A stretch of 64,000 nt of DNA from Rhodanobacter lindaniclasticus (GCF_004799035.1 NZ_MWIO01000031.1:48171-112170), one strand, 5' to 3'; counted from the first letter of the stretch, positions 34,781 through 44,503 are shown. Translations and numbers: made by a program. The notes: generated from the letters alone by a model not told the origin.

Positions 34781-36607
34781 TTATTCGGGGCTGTCCGGAG
34801 TGGCCGGGCCCTTGTCGCGCTGGCGTTCGGCGGCGCGCTCCGCATCGGCCTCGAACAGGCGCTGCAGGTCGACCAGTGCATCGCGGGTGCTCTGCATCAG
34901 CTTGGTCTCGTCGTCGTAGACCAGCGCCTGCTTCTGCAGCAGGTCCTCGTCGTAGCGGCGGAAGCGTTCGACGCGGTCCACCGCCAGCTCGTGCGACAGG
35001 CCCAGCGCCTCCAGCGTCTTGCGGGTCATCTTGAGGCTGGAATGGAAGGTCTCGCGCACCGGGTCGTCCACGCCCAGGTCGAGCAGGCGGAACACGTGCT
35101 GGCGGTTGCGCGCGCGCGCGACGATCTTCAGGTGCGGGTACTGCCGCTTGACCAGGCGCGCGGTGCGCAGGTTCGCCTCCGGGTCGTCGGTGGCCAGCAC
35201 GAACACCTCGGCGGTGGCCGCGTGCGCCGCGCGCAGCAGTTCCGGCCGCGCCGGGTCGCCGAAGAACAGGTTGATGGTGCCGAAGCGCCGCGAGAGATCA
35301 ACCTGGTCGGCCGAATGCTCCAGCGCCACGAAGGCAATGCCCTGCGCGCGCAGCACGCGGGCGATGATCTGGCCGACGCGGCCGAAGCCGGCGATGATCA
35401 CCCGTGGCGGCGCCGTGTCGATGGTGTCGAACTCGCGCGACGGCTGACGCGGGCGCAGGTCCAGCGCCTTCGCCGCCAGCACCACCAGCAGCGGCGTCAG
35501 CGCCATGCTCAGGGCGATCACCAGCATCAGCAAGTCGCGTTGCGCGACGCTGAGCAAGCGTTGCTCGGCGGCAAGCCGCAACACCACGAAGGCGAACTCG
35601 CCGCCGGCGGCAAGCAGCACCAGCAGGCGCAGCGTGTCCGAGCGATTGAGTCCGCACAGCCAGCGTCCCAGCGGCCACAACAGCACGCTCTTCAGCGCCA
35701 GCAGCAGCGCCAGCAGGGTCAGCACCAGGCCGGGGCGATGCCACAGCAGCGACAGCTCCATCGACATGCCGACGCTGATGAAGAACAGCCCCAGCAGCAA
35801 TCCCTTGAACGGCTCGATGTTCGATTCCATCTCGTGCCGGTATTCCGAATCGGCCAGCAGCACGCCGGCGAGAAATGCGCCCAGGGTGGCCGACAGGCCA
35901 GCCAGTTCCATCAGCCACGCCACGCCCATTACCACCAGCAAGGCGGTGGCGGTGGACACTTCGACCGAGTCGGCCTTGGCCACGAAACGGAACACCGCGC
36001 GCAACACATAGCGGCCGCCGACCACCACGCCGACGATCACCGCGATCGTGCGCAGCACGCCGAGCAGTTCCACGTGCGAAGCCGAGGACGCCGCCAGCAG
36101 CGGCAAGGCGGCGATCAGCGGAATCGCCGCCAGATCCTGGAACAGCAGCACGGCGAACACATGCCGCCCGTAGGCCGAACCCGCCTCCTTGCGCTCGGCC
36201 AGGATCTGCAGGCCGAACGCGGTGGATGACAGCGCCAGGCTGCCGCCAACGACAAAAGCCGCCTTGCCGTCGAGGCCGAACAGCCAGTACGCGACCGCGC
36301 CGATCGCCAGGCCACTGGCCAGCACCTGTGCGATGCCGGTACCGAACACCGAGCGCCGCATCACCCACAACCTCTGCGGCGACAGCTCCAGCCCGATCAC
36401 GAACAGCATCAGCACCACGCCGAACTCGGCGATGCTCGCCACGCCCGAGGTGTCGTGGATCAGCCCCAGCAACTGCGGCCCGATCGCCACCCCCGCCAGC
36501 AGATAGCCGAGCACCGCGCCGAGGCGGAAGCGCTTGGTCAGCGGCACCGCAATCACCGTGGCGAGCAAAAACACCAGGGCCGTCTGCAGCAGATGATGGC
36601 TGTCCAA
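34781..36607 (-). CDS. Monovalent cation:proton antiporter-2 (Kef-type) with TrkA-N domain
   Basis: A 608-residue CPA2 antiporter/channel: about 12 membrane helices (residues 1-385, with LGYLLAGVAIGPQLLGL, FGVVLMLFVIGLELSP and GAFLAGVLLADSEYRHE), a cytoplasmic RCK/TrkA-N domain with the Rossmann motif IIAGFGRVGQIIARVL near 402, and an acidic coiled tail. KefB/KefC exchange K+ for H+ under glutathione or electrophile control. The start is a TTG at 36607, supported by GGAG about 10 nt upstream and because the first helix begins at once; no ATG or GTG fits. No KefF/KefG ancillary gene is adjacent. Confidence 0.9.
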   Translation of the reverse strand: MDSHHLLQTALVFLLATVIAVPLTKRFRLGAVLGYLLAGVAIGPQLLGLIHDTSGVASIAEFGVVLMLFVIGLELSPQRLWVMRRSVFGTGIAQVLASGLAIGAVAYWLFGLDGKAAFVVGGSLALSSTAFGLQILAERKEAGSAYGRHVFAVLLFQDLAAIPLIAALPLLAASSASHVELLGVLRTIAVIVGVVVGGRYVLRAVFRFVAKADSVEVSTATALLVVMGVAWLMELAGLSATLGAFLAGVLLADSEYRHEMESNIEPFKGLLLGLFFISVGMSMELSLLWHRPGLVLTLLALLLALKSVLLWPLGRWLCGLNRSDTLRLLVLLAAGGEFAFVVLRLAAEQRLLSVAQRDLLMLVIALSMALTPLLVVLAAKALDLRPRQPSREFDTIDTAPPRVIIAGFGRVGQIIARVLRAQGIAFVALEHSADQVDLSRRFGTINLFFGDPARPELLRAAHAATAEVFVLATDDPEANLRTARLVKRQYPHLKIVARARNRQHVFRLLDLGVDDPVRETFHSSLKMTRKTLEALGLSHELAVDRVERFRRYDEDLLQKQALVYDDETKLMQSTRDALVDLQRLFEADAERAAERQRDKGPATPDSPE

Positions 36608-36697
36608 GCGTCGGCAACTCCAGTCGGGGATGCCCGATTATTCCATGCCGCCCCGCCTGCGCCGCATCGGCGACAGCGAATTCCGTCCCGGAAAAGC

Positions 36698-36723
36698 GAC
36701 AGGCCCGCCGAAGCGGGCCTGTC
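36698..36723 (-). terminator. Rho-independent terminator of the M3 peptidase gene
   Basis: A perfect 11-bp stem with a CGAA loop followed on the minus strand by a short T-run (GCTTTTCC), 20 bp after the peptidase stop codon. Confidence 0.85.
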
Positions 36724-36744
36724 CGGTTGCGTCGGGCGCGCCGG

Positions 36745-38955
36745 TTACTTCTTCGGCGCGTCCTTCAGGCCGCGGTTCTCCAGCATCGGCTCGATGCTGG
36801 GGTCCTGGCCGCGCCAGTCCTTGTACATCCTGGCCAAGTCCTCGGTGTTGCCGCGCGAGAGCACCATCTTGCGGAAGCGGTCGCCGTTGGCGCGGGTGAG
36901 GCCGCCGTTGTCCTTGAACTCGACGAAGGCGTCGTCGGCCAGCATCTGCGTCCACAGGTAGGCGTAGTAGCCGGCGGCGTAGCCATTGCCCCAGATGTGC
37001 TGGAAGTAGCTGGAGCGGTAGCGCGGCGGCACGTAGCTCAGGTCCACGCCGTCCTTCTTCAGCGCCGTGGCCTCGAACTTGTCCGCATCCTGCACCGGTG
37101 CGTCGGCGCCCAGCATGTGCCAGTTCATGTCGAGCATCGCCGCGGCGACCAGCTCGGTCATGTTGTAGCCCATGTTGAACTTGCCGGCCTTCTTCATCTT
37201 GTCGACCAGCGCCTGCGGCATCGGCGCACCGGTCTGGTAGTTCTTCGCATAATTGGCGAACACCTTGGGATTGGTCGCCCAGTGCTCGTTGAACTGCGAC
37301 GGGAACTCGACGAAGTCGCGCGCGGTGTTGGTGCCGGACAGGGTCGGGTATTGCTCGTCGGCGAACATGCCGTGCAGCGCATGGCCGAACTCGTGGAACA
37401 TGGTGATCACGTCATCGAACGACAGCAGCGCCGGCTGGCCCGCGGCCGGCTTGGTGAAGTTGGCGACGTTGTAGATCACCGGCTTGGTGTTCATCAGCTT
37501 CGACTGGCCGACGAAATTGTCCATCCACGCGCCGCCGCCCTTGTTGTCGCGCTTGAAGTAGTCGCAATAGAACAGCGCCAGCGACTTGCCGTCGTGGTCG
37601 AACACCTCGAACACGCGCACGTCCGGCTGGTACACCGGAATGTCCTTGCGCTCCTTGAAGGTCAGCCCGTAGAGCTGGTTGGCGGCGTAGAACACGCCGT
37701 TCTCGAGCACGTTGTCGAGCTCGAAGTACGGCTTGATCTGGTTCTCGTCGAGGTCGTACCTGGCCTTGCGCACCTGTTCGGCGTAACGGTTCCAGTCCCA
37801 CGGCTGCAGCTTGAAGCTGGGCTGCCCGGCCGCCTTCTGGTCCTGGTCGATCTGCGCCTGGATGTCGGCGGCTTCGCGCGTGGCGCGCGCCACCGCGGCC
37901 GGCGCCAGCTTCTGCATGAAGCCCATCGCGGTGGCCGGCGTCTTGGCCATCTGGTCTTCCAGCTTCCACGCGGCGTAGTTCGGGTAGCCGAGCAACGCAG
38001 CCTCCTGCGCGCGCAGCTGCGCCAGCCGCTCGATCGTCTTGCGGGTGTCGTTGGCGTCGTTCTGCTCGGCGCGGTTCCACGACGCCTCGAACAGCTGCTG
38101 GCGGGTGGCACGGTCGGCCAGATCCTGCAGCTCGGGCTGCTGGGTGGTGTTCTGCAGCGGCAACACGTACTTGCCGTCCTGCTTGCGATCCGCCGCGGCG
38201 CGGCTGGCCGCGGCGATCTCGGCGTCGCTCAGGCCGGCCAGCTTGCCCTTGTCGCCGATCACCGGCGCAGCGTCCTTGGTCGCCGCCAGCAGCTTGTTGG
38301 TGAACGCGGTGCTGAGGCTGGACTCCTCCTTGTTCATTGCCTTGAGCCTGGTCTTGTCGACGTCGGACAGCTTGGCGCCGGCATGCACGAAGTTGTCGTA
38401 GACCACCTGCACCAGCCGCGCGGATTCCGGATCGAGCTTCAGGGTGTCGCGCTGGTCGTGGACCGCCGCGATGCGCTTGAACAGCTTGTCGTTGAGATAG
38501 ATCGCGTCCTGGTGGGCGGCCAGCTTGGGCGCCTCTTCCTCCTGCACCTTCTGCAGGGTGGGGTTGGTGTTGGCCGCGGTGACGCCGTTGAACACCGCCA
38601 TCACGCGGTTGAGCATCACGCCGGTCTTCTCCAGCGCCACGTAGGTGTTCTCGAACGTGGCCGGCTCGGGGTTGTCGGCGATCTTCTGCACCTCGGCCAG
38701 TTGCTGCTTCATGCCCTCCTCGATCGCCGGCTGGTAGTCGGCGTCGGTGATCTTGTCGAACGGCGGCGCCTGGAACGGCAGCGTGCTGGCCTGGAAGAAC
38801 GGGTTGCTGGTCATGGCATCGGCCGGGGCAGTGGCGGAAGCGCTCGCCGTCGACGCAGGCGCGGGTGTGGGTGCGACATCGGCGCCGCCCGGCGATTGCG
38901 AGCAGGCGGCGAGGGCGATCGTGGTGGCAATCACGAGCAGGCGGAGTCGAAGCAT
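36745..38955 (-). CDS. dcp: M3-family peptidyl-dipeptidase, lipoprotein form
   Basis: A 736-residue zinc metallopeptidase of family M3 (Dcp/oligopeptidase A). The zinc motif HEFGHALH lies near residues 517-524, with the third ligand Glu in the following helix and the family SGTNTARDFVEFPSQ and GYYAYLWTQMLADDAF segments. E. coli Dcp is about 680 residues; this one has an extra N-terminus with a signal peptide and lipobox LAAC (Cys near 18) and a Pro/Ala spacer, so it should be anchored outside the cytoplasm. It releases dipeptides from the C-termini of peptides. ATG at 38955 follows GGGGAA; the longer frame to 39039 has no site. Confidence 0.93.
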   Translation of the reverse strand: MLRLRLLVIATTIALAACSQSPGGADVAPTPAPASTASASATAPADAMTSNPFFQASTLPFQAPPFDKITDADYQPAIEEGMKQQLAEVQKIADNPEPATFENTYVALEKTGVMLNRVMAVFNGVTAANTNPTLQKVQEEEAPKLAAHQDAIYLNDKLFKRIAAVHDQRDTLKLDPESARLVQVVYDNFVHAGAKLSDVDKTRLKAMNKEESSLSTAFTNKLLAATKDAAPVIGDKGKLAGLSDAEIAAASRAAADRKQDGKYVLPLQNTTQQPELQDLADRATRQQLFEASWNRAEQNDANDTRKTIERLAQLRAQEAALLGYPNYAAWKLEDQMAKTPATAMGFMQKLAPAAVARATREAADIQAQIDQDQKAAGQPSFKLQPWDWNRYAEQVRKARYDLDENQIKPYFELDNVLENGVFYAANQLYGLTFKERKDIPVYQPDVRVFEVFDHDGKSLALFYCDYFKRDNKGGGAWMDNFVGQSKLMNTKPVIYNVANFTKPAAGQPALLSFDDVITMFHEFGHALHGMFADEQYPTLSGTNTARDFVEFPSQFNEHWATNPKVFANYAKNYQTGAPMPQALVDKMKKAGKFNMGYNMTELVAAAMLDMNWHMLGADAPVQDADKFEATALKKDGVDLSYVPPRYRSSYFQHIWGNGYAAGYYAYLWTQMLADDAFVEFKDNGGLTRANGDRFRKMVLSRGNTEDLARMYKDWRGQDPSIEPMLENRGLKDAPKK

Positions 38956-39081
38956 CAGGTTCCCCAACGTTGGGTGTCCGCGACGGGACGGGATGGAAAT
39001 GCAGTCCCCGACTTTACCCATACGGCCGCCGCTTTCCAAACGTTCGCAGGAACCTGCGGACGGCGGATCCGCGCAGCGGAA

Positions 39082-39429
39082 TCACGCCACGCGCATGTCG
39101 CGCAGCTGCCAGCCGCCGCCGATCAGCAGGAACAGCCGATGGCGCACCACGCTCATCGGCAGGTCGGTGGTCAGCTCGACGTCGGTGCGCAGGTCGGCGA
39201 CTTTCGCCGTCACCTCGGCGGCCGGATCGGTGTTGCCGAGGCTGGCGTCCACCGCATCCGGGTCGGGCTGCGCCGCGCGCCAGCGCTGGAACAACTCGTC
39301 GTTGCGCAAGGCCTGCTGCAGCGCGCCGGCAAAATCATTCGGGCCGGCGCCGGCGTAGCTGAAGCGCGGATCCTCGCCGCGGGCGTGGCCGAGGTCGGCG
39401 ATGGAGAGGTAGTAACGGTTGCGGGGCAT
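39082..39429 (-). CDS. Conserved hypothetical protein
   Basis: A 115-residue soluble protein beginning MPRNRYYLSIADLGHARGE, with an acidic middle (QPDPDAVDASLGNTDPAAEV) and a C-terminal VRHRLFLLIGGGWQLRDM. No known domain is recognised. GGGAG precedes the ATG at 39429 by about 5 nt, and codon use resembles neighbouring genes. It lies between the M3 peptidase (same strand, 126 bp) and the divergent tricorn-like protease. The predicted N-terminus carries neither signal peptide nor membrane helix. Confidence 0.65.
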   Translation of the reverse strand: MPRNRYYLSIADLGHARGEDPRFSYAGAGPNDFAGALQQALRNDELFQRWRAAQPDPDAVDASLGNTDPAAEVTAKVADLRTDVELTTDLPMSVVRHRLFLLIGGGWQLRDMRVA

Positions 39430-39564
39430 GGCGGCTCCCAAGCTGGATTCCATTCCGATTCAAGCACGGCGGACGTGAAGCCGACGAGGCGAGTGCGGCA
39501 TCTGGCACCGCCGCCGGAAAGGGCGTATGAATCACGGTCTGTTTGTCCAAACCAGGGGCTTCCG

Positions 39565-42500
39565 ATGTCACGCATGACTGGCGTCCGTGTAATCAGGTCT
39601 GCAGGCTGCGGCCTGCTCATCGCGACAGCAGGCCTGCTGGGCGCCTGTTCCTCGTCCTCGCCACCGGCATCGGCACCCGTCGCCCCGGCCGGCGCTTCCT
39701 CCACGCCGCCTCCACCGTTATCCCTACCGGCAACCGCATCGAGTGCCGGCGGCGCCATCACGGCCGGCAGCGGCACGCGCCTGCTGCGCTTCCCTGACGT
39801 GTGCGGCGCACGCGTGGTGTTCACCTACGCCGGCGACCTGTGGCTCGCCTCGACCCAGGGCGGCACCGCCACCCGCCTCACCGCCGCGCCCGGCCTGGAA
39901 ATGGCGGCGCGCTTCTCGCCCGACTGCCGGCAGATCGCCTTCACCGGACAGTACGGCGGCGACAGCCAGGTCTACGTGGTGGCCACCGATGGTGGCGTGC
40001 CGACCCAGCTGACCTGGTATCCGGCGATGGGCCCGCTGCCGCAGCGCTGGGGTTTCGACAACCAGGTCTACGGCTGGACGCCGGACGGCAAGTCGGTGCT
40101 GTTCCGCTCGTGGCGCGAGGCACGCAGCATCTCCAATCCGCGACTGTTCAGCGTGGCTGCCACCGGCGGCCTGCCGACCGCGCTGCCGATGCCGGTGGCC
40201 GGCGTCGGCCGCTACTCGCCGGACGGCAAGCAGATCGTGTACTCGCCGAAGTACCGCGACTTCCGCGACTGGGACCGCTACCAGGGCGGCTGGGCACAGG
40301 ACCTGTTCGTCTACGACTTCGCCGCGAAATCGGCGAAGAACATCACCAGCGATCCGAATACCGATCGTGATCCGGTATGGATTGGCAAGGACATCTATTT
40401 CCTGTCCGACCGCGGCCCGCACCTCAACCTGTATCGCTACGACACCAGCGACGGCAAGACCGCCCAGGTGACCGACTACAAGAACAACGACGCGCGCTGG
40501 GCCAGCGGTGACGCAGCCGGGCAGATCGTGTTCGAGCTGGGCGGCGTGCTGCACCTGTACGACACGCACAACCAGAGCGACCGCGCGCTCGACATCCGCG
40601 TGCCGAGCGACCTGGTCGCCACGCGCGCGTCCGAGCGCAGCGTCAAGGATCACGTCGAGGACTTCGCGCTCAGCGCCAACGGCAAGCGCGCGGCCTTCAC
40701 CGCGCGCGGCGAGGTGTTCAGCGTGCCGCTGAAGCACGGCATCACGCTGGACCTGACCCACACTCCGGGTGCGCACGAGCGCGAAGTGGCGTGGTCGCCC
40801 GACGGCAAGCGCGTCGCCTACATCTCCGACCAGAGCGGCGAGGAAGAAGTGTGGGTACGCAACGCCGACGGCAGCGAACCGCTGATGCTGAGTCGCGGCG
40901 TGCTCGGCCGCCTGTACGCGCCCTCGTGGTCGCCCGACGGCAAACAGCTCGCCTTTGTGGATTCGAACAACCGGCTGCACCTGATCGGTACCAGCGCCGG
41001 CGCCACCGACAAGGTGATCGCGCAGGATCCCGGCCAGTCCCAGCGCGACTACGCGTGGTCGCCCGGCGGCCACTACCTGGCCTACTCGCTGACCGACAAG
41101 GACACCCTGCTCGCGCGGCTGATGGTGTACGACGTCGGCTCCGGCAAGGCCACCGAACTCGGCCGCGAGTACCAGAACGCGTATGCGCCGGCATTCTCGC
41201 CCGACGGCAAGTACCTGTACTTCCTCGGCGACCGCGAGTGGGCCCCGCAGATGTCCGGCGTGGAACTGGACTACGCCACCAGCCGCAGCACCCAGATCCT
41301 CGCCTACGCCCTGCGCGACAAGCTGGCGAATCCGTTCGCCCCGCGCAACGACGAGGCGACCGGCAGCGACCAGGGGCAGGCGGACAAATCCGCTGAAGAC
41401 CACGGCAAGGACGAGGCCAAGCCCAAGCCGCCGGCGCAGATCGACGACCGCATCGACTTCGACGGCATCGGCCAGCGCCTGATGCGCGCGCCGATCGAGC
41501 CCGACAACATCCGCTGGCTGGCGGTGACGACGAAGGCGATCCTGTACGCCAGCACCGGCGCGCAGTACCTGGGCCGCGACAGCGCCGTGCCGACCCGGAT
41601 CGAGTCGTGGTCGTTCAAGCAGCACAAGGCGGACAAGGTCTACACCTACGACAAGCCGGTCGACGGCACCGGTGTTCTGGCGCTGTCGCGCGACGGCAGC
41701 ACCCTGCTGGTGCGCGACGGCAAGGACTACAAGGCGGTCGACCTGGATGCCGACAAGCCCGATCCGAAGGACGTCAAGCTCGACGGCCTGTTCGCGCGCG
41801 TCGACCCCAGGGCGGAATACGCCGAGATCTTCAACGACGTGTGGCGGCGCTACCGCGACTATTTCTACGTCACCAGCATGAACGGCTACGACTGGAACGC
41901 GATCCGCGCCAAGTACGAGTCGCTGTTGCCGTACGTGGGCGATCGCACCGACCTCAACTACGTGCTCGGCCAGATGATCGCCGAGCTGTCCAACTCGCAC
42001 ACCTATGTCGCCGGCGGCGACCTTGGCCTGCCGGACAAGCCGCACGTAGGCCTGCTCGGCGCGGACTTCGAACTCGATGCCGCCAGCGGGCACTACCGCA
42101 TCGCCCACGTGTTCCCGGGCGAGAACGACGAACCGCGCTACCGCTCGCCGCTCACCCAGGTCGGCGTGGAGGTGAAGGCCGGCGATTACGTCCTGGCGAT
42201 CAACGGCGTGCCGCTGACCGCAGGCGACAACCCGTATCGCCTGCTGCGCATCGCCCCGGGCCAGCTGGTGCAACTCACGGTCAACACGCGGCCGTCGCCG
42301 GACGGCGCGCGGACCGTGCTGCTCAAGCCGATCTCCAGCGAGATGCCGCTGCACTATTACGACTGGGTGCAGGCGAACCGCCAGTACGTGGCCAAGGCCA
42401 GCGACGGCAAGATCGGCTACCTGCACATCCCCGACATGGGCGAGGACGGTGCACGCGAGTTCATCAAGTGGTTCTATCCGCAACTGCGCAAGCCGGGCCT

Positions 42501-43062
42501 GATCATCGACGTGCGCGACAACGGCGGCGGCTTCATGTCGCAGACGATGATCGAGCGGCTGTCGCGCAAGCTGCTGGCGTACAACTACTTCCGCGGCACG
42601 TCGATCACCGGCACCTACCCGGGTGCGACGCCGCTGGGTCACCTGGCGGCGCTCAGCAACGGCACCACCGCGTCCGATGGCGACATCTTCTCGTACATGT
42701 TCAAGCAGGCGAAGCTCGGGCCGCTGATCGGCACGCGCACCTGGGGTGGCGTGGTCGGCATCACCGACTGGGGTCCGTTGATGGACGGCGGTTCGGTATC
42801 GATACCGCAGTTTGCCGCGATCGTGAACTTCGAGGGCAAGTACGTGGTCGAGGGCCACGGCGTCGAACCCGACATCGTGGTGAACGAGGACGTGTCGCAA
42901 CAGCTCGCCGGCAAGGACCCGCAGCTCGACAAGGCGATCGAGGTGCTCGGCAAGGAGATCCAGGCGCATCCGCTGACCCTGCCGCCGCAGCCACCGGGGG
43001 TGGACAAGGCGCCGCCGGCGATGCGGCCGGCATCCGCCACCGCGCCACCGCCCGCCGGCTGA
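39565..43062 (+). CDS. Tricorn-like S41 protease, lipoprotein
   Basis: A 1165-residue protein with a signal peptide and lipobox LLGAC (Cys near 29). It contains two beta-propellers with PD40/WD-type blades (WSPDGKRVAYISDQSG, FSPDGKYLYFLGDRE), a Tricorn C1 domain, a PDZ domain (about 860-935) and the C-terminal S41 catalytic core. The tricorn catalytic set is readable: Ser-His in ELSNSHTYV near 811, nucleophile Ser in TTASDGDIFS near 1036, and Glu in VEGHGVEPD near 1095. Tricorn acts on peptides released by other proteases. Export as a lipoprotein suggests periplasmic peptide breakdown. ATG at 39565 with AGGGG upstream. Confidence 0.93.
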   Translation: MSRMTGVRVIRSAGCGLLIATAGLLGACSSSSPPASAPVAPAGASSTPPPPLSLPATASSAGGAITAGSGTRLLRFPDVCGARVVFTYAGDLWLASTQGGTATRLTAAPGLEMAARFSPDCRQIAFTGQYGGDSQVYVVATDGGVPTQLTWYPAMGPLPQRWGFDNQVYGWTPDGKSVLFRSWREARSISNPRLFSVAATGGLPTALPMPVAGVGRYSPDGKQIVYSPKYRDFRDWDRYQGGWAQDLFVYDFAAKSAKNITSDPNTDRDPVWIGKDIYFLSDRGPHLNLYRYDTSDGKTAQVTDYKNNDARWASGDAAGQIVFELGGVLHLYDTHNQSDRALDIRVPSDLVATRASERSVKDHVEDFALSANGKRAAFTARGEVFSVPLKHGITLDLTHTPGAHEREVAWSPDGKRVAYISDQSGEEEVWVRNADGSEPLMLSRGVLGRLYAPSWSPDGKQLAFVDSNNRLHLIGTSAGATDKVIAQDPGQSQRDYAWSPGGHYLAYSLTDKDTLLARLMVYDVGSGKATELGREYQNAYAPAFSPDGKYLYFLGDREWAPQMSGVELDYATSRSTQILAYALRDKLANPFAPRNDEATGSDQGQADKSAEDHGKDEAKPKPPAQIDDRIDFDGIGQRLMRAPIEPDNIRWLAVTTKAILYASTGAQYLGRDSAVPTRIESWSFKQHKADKVYTYDKPVDGTGVLALSRDGSTLLVRDGKDYKAVDLDADKPDPKDVKLDGLFARVDPRAEYAEIFNDVWRRYRDYFYVTSMNGYDWNAIRAKYESLLPYVGDRTDLNYVLGQMIAELSNSHTYVAGGDLGLPDKPHVGLLGADFELDAASGHYRIAHVFPGENDEPRYRSPLTQVGVEVKAGDYVLAINGVPLTAGDNPYRLLRIAPGQLVQLTVNTRPSPDGARTVLLKPISSEMPLHYYDWVQANRQYVAKASDGKIGYLHIPDMGEDGAREFIKWFYPQLRKPGLIIDVRDNGGGFMSQTMIERLSRKLLAYNYFRGTSITGTYPGATPLGHLAALSNGTTASDGDIFSYMFKQAKLGPLIGTRTWGGVVGITDWGPLMDGGSVSIPQFAAIVNFEGKYVVEGHGVEPDIVVNEDVSQQLAGKDPQLDKAIEVLGKEIQAHPLTLPPQPPGVDKAPPAMRPASATAPPPAG

Positions 43063-43078
43063 CCGCGCGGGCCGGCGG

Positions 43079-43762
43079 CTACGGCGTGCGCAAGGCGGCG
43101 ACGGCGTCTGCCAGCGCCGCCGTTGCCGCCGCAGCACCGGCACCGTGATCGATCACACCAAGGCATGGCGCCGGCAACAGCCGGCGCAGGGTGGCGAGGT
43201 TGTCCTCGCGCCGTTCCATCGCCGGGTCGACCGCATTGCCGACCCAGCCCAGCAGGTTGCAGCCGTCGGCCACGATCGCCCGTGCACCGAGTTGCGCGTG
43301 ATTGAGGCAGCCCAGCCGCAAGCCGACCACCAGGATCACCGGCAGGCCCAGCGCCTGCGGCAAGGCGCTGGCCAGCAGCGTCGGCGCCAGCGGCGCCAGC
43401 CACCCGCCGACCCCCTCGACCACCACCACGTCCGCACCGCCGGCCAGTTGCGCATGCGCCGCCTCGATCGGCGCCAGGGTCACCTCGGCATGCTCGGCGG
43501 CGGCGGCGAGGTGCGGCGACACCGCTTCGCCGAAGGCGAACGGATTGCAGCTCGCGTAATCCGGACGCGGTGCGCTGGCCTCGATCAGGGCCAGCGCATC
43601 GTCGTTGCGCAGGCCGTCGGGTGTCGCCACGCAGCCGCTGGCCACCGGCTTCATGCCCACCGCGCGCAGGCCGTCGGCGCGCAAGGCACGCAGCAGCGCG
43701 CAGCACACAAAGGTCTTGCCGATGCCGGTATCGGTGCCGGCGATGAAGACGCTCCTGCTCAT
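43079..43762 (-). CDS. bioD: Dethiobiotin synthetase
   Basis: A 227-residue ATP-dependent enzyme that closes the ureido ring of dethiobiotin in biotin synthesis. The P-loop FIAGTDTGIGKTFV at the N-terminus, KPVASGC, VVVEGVGGWLAPL and GLRLGCLNHA are all diagnostic. No other bio gene is in the window. The start ATG at 43762 overlaps the stop of the upstream TMEM175-type gene as ATGA, so translation is probably coupled. A longer in-frame start would run through that gene and is rejected. It converges with the tricorn-like protease gene with a 16-bp gap. Confidence 0.96.
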   Translation of the reverse strand: MSRSVFIAGTDTGIGKTFVCCALLRALRADGLRAVGMKPVASGCVATPDGLRNDDALALIEASAPRPDYASCNPFAFGEAVSPHLAAAAEHAEVTLAPIEAAHAQLAGGADVVVVEGVGGWLAPLAPTLLASALPQALGLPVILVVGLRLGCLNHAQLGARAIVADGCNLLGWVGNAVDPAMERREDNLATLRRLLPAPCLGVIDHGAGAAAATAALADAVAALRTP

Positions 43763-44445
43763 GCTGGCACGTAGCGCCGGTTGAAGCGGTTCACCACCGG
43801 CCCGATCAGGAACAGCAGCGAATACATCATGCCGGGAATCGCCCACATCCACCCTGGCGCCGACAACGGCAGCAGCAGGGCGGTCAGCGCGGAGGCCAGG
43901 CCAACCAGCGCGGGCACGCTCCACACGCGCATCTCGCGGCGCGCGCCCAGATTATCCAGCCCCTGCCGTGCCGAGCTGCCTGCCGCGTGCACAAACAGTA
44001 GTGCCAGCGTGCCTGCCATGCAGGCGTAGGCCAGCCCGTAGCAGGCGAACAGGATGCGCATGTCGATCGGGCCGCCGACGGGCGCGAAGTCGCTGGGCAG
44101 CAGGCCGCCGCTCAGCCAGGAGAACACCCCGGCAAACACCATGTGCAGGGGATAGACGAAGATCAGCGCGAAAAACACCAGCAGCAACGACCACCAGCGT
44201 CCGGCCGCCTCATCCCGCGGACAGAGCCTGCGCCAGCGCACGTGGCCGTGCCAGAAAAAGGCGACCTGGAAAAAGCACGCGGCAAATGCCGGCACGCCGC
44301 CGAGCGCGTGCAGCAGCTTCGCCGCACTGTCCGGGATCGAGGCGCCACCGATCAGCAGCAAGGTCAGGATGAAGGCGAACGCGCCGTCCACGAACGCATC
44401 CAGTCGCCCCGCTTCCGTCCCCTCGCGCTGCTCGACCAGGCCCAT
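43759..44445 (-). CDS. TMEM175-family (DUF1211) putative potassium channel
   Basis: A 228-residue membrane protein with about six helices. The first helix carries the family signature as RLDAFVDGAFAFILTLLL, close to the FSDG(V/A)FAIA(I/M)T pattern that lines the pore in TMEM175 proteins. Bacterial members conduct K+ and are leaky to Na+. The last four bases overlap bioD (ATGA), an unexpected partner that may reflect compact packing only. It diverges from the fRMsr gene with 58 bp between. Confidence 0.8.
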   Translation of the reverse strand: MGLVEQREGTEAGRLDAFVDGAFAFILTLLLIGGASIPDSAAKLLHALGGVPAFAACFFQVAFFWHGHVRWRRLCPRDEAAGRWWSLLLVFFALIFVYPLHMVFAGVFSWLSGGLLPSDFAPVGGPIDMRILFACYGLAYACMAGTLALLFVHAAGSSARQGLDNLGARREMRVWSVPALVGLASALTALLLPLSAPGWMWAIPGMMYSLLFLIGPVVNRFNRRYVPA

Positions 44446-44503
44446 GTGGCATTCTCGTCACGACGATTCGGCGCATGATATGCGTTTCACCACGGAAACC
44501 ACG

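Noticed and set aside
35875..39564. The 5' two thousand or so bases of a 2395-codon frame that continues into the tricorn-like gene
   Set aside because: This part runs antisense to the kef and M3 peptidase genes; a lipoprotein signal and ribosome site at 39565 mark the true start.
39724..43143. A 1139-residue minus-strand open frame over the tricorn-like protease
   Set aside because: No recognisable domain; the sense frame has propeller repeats, PDZ and the S41 active site.
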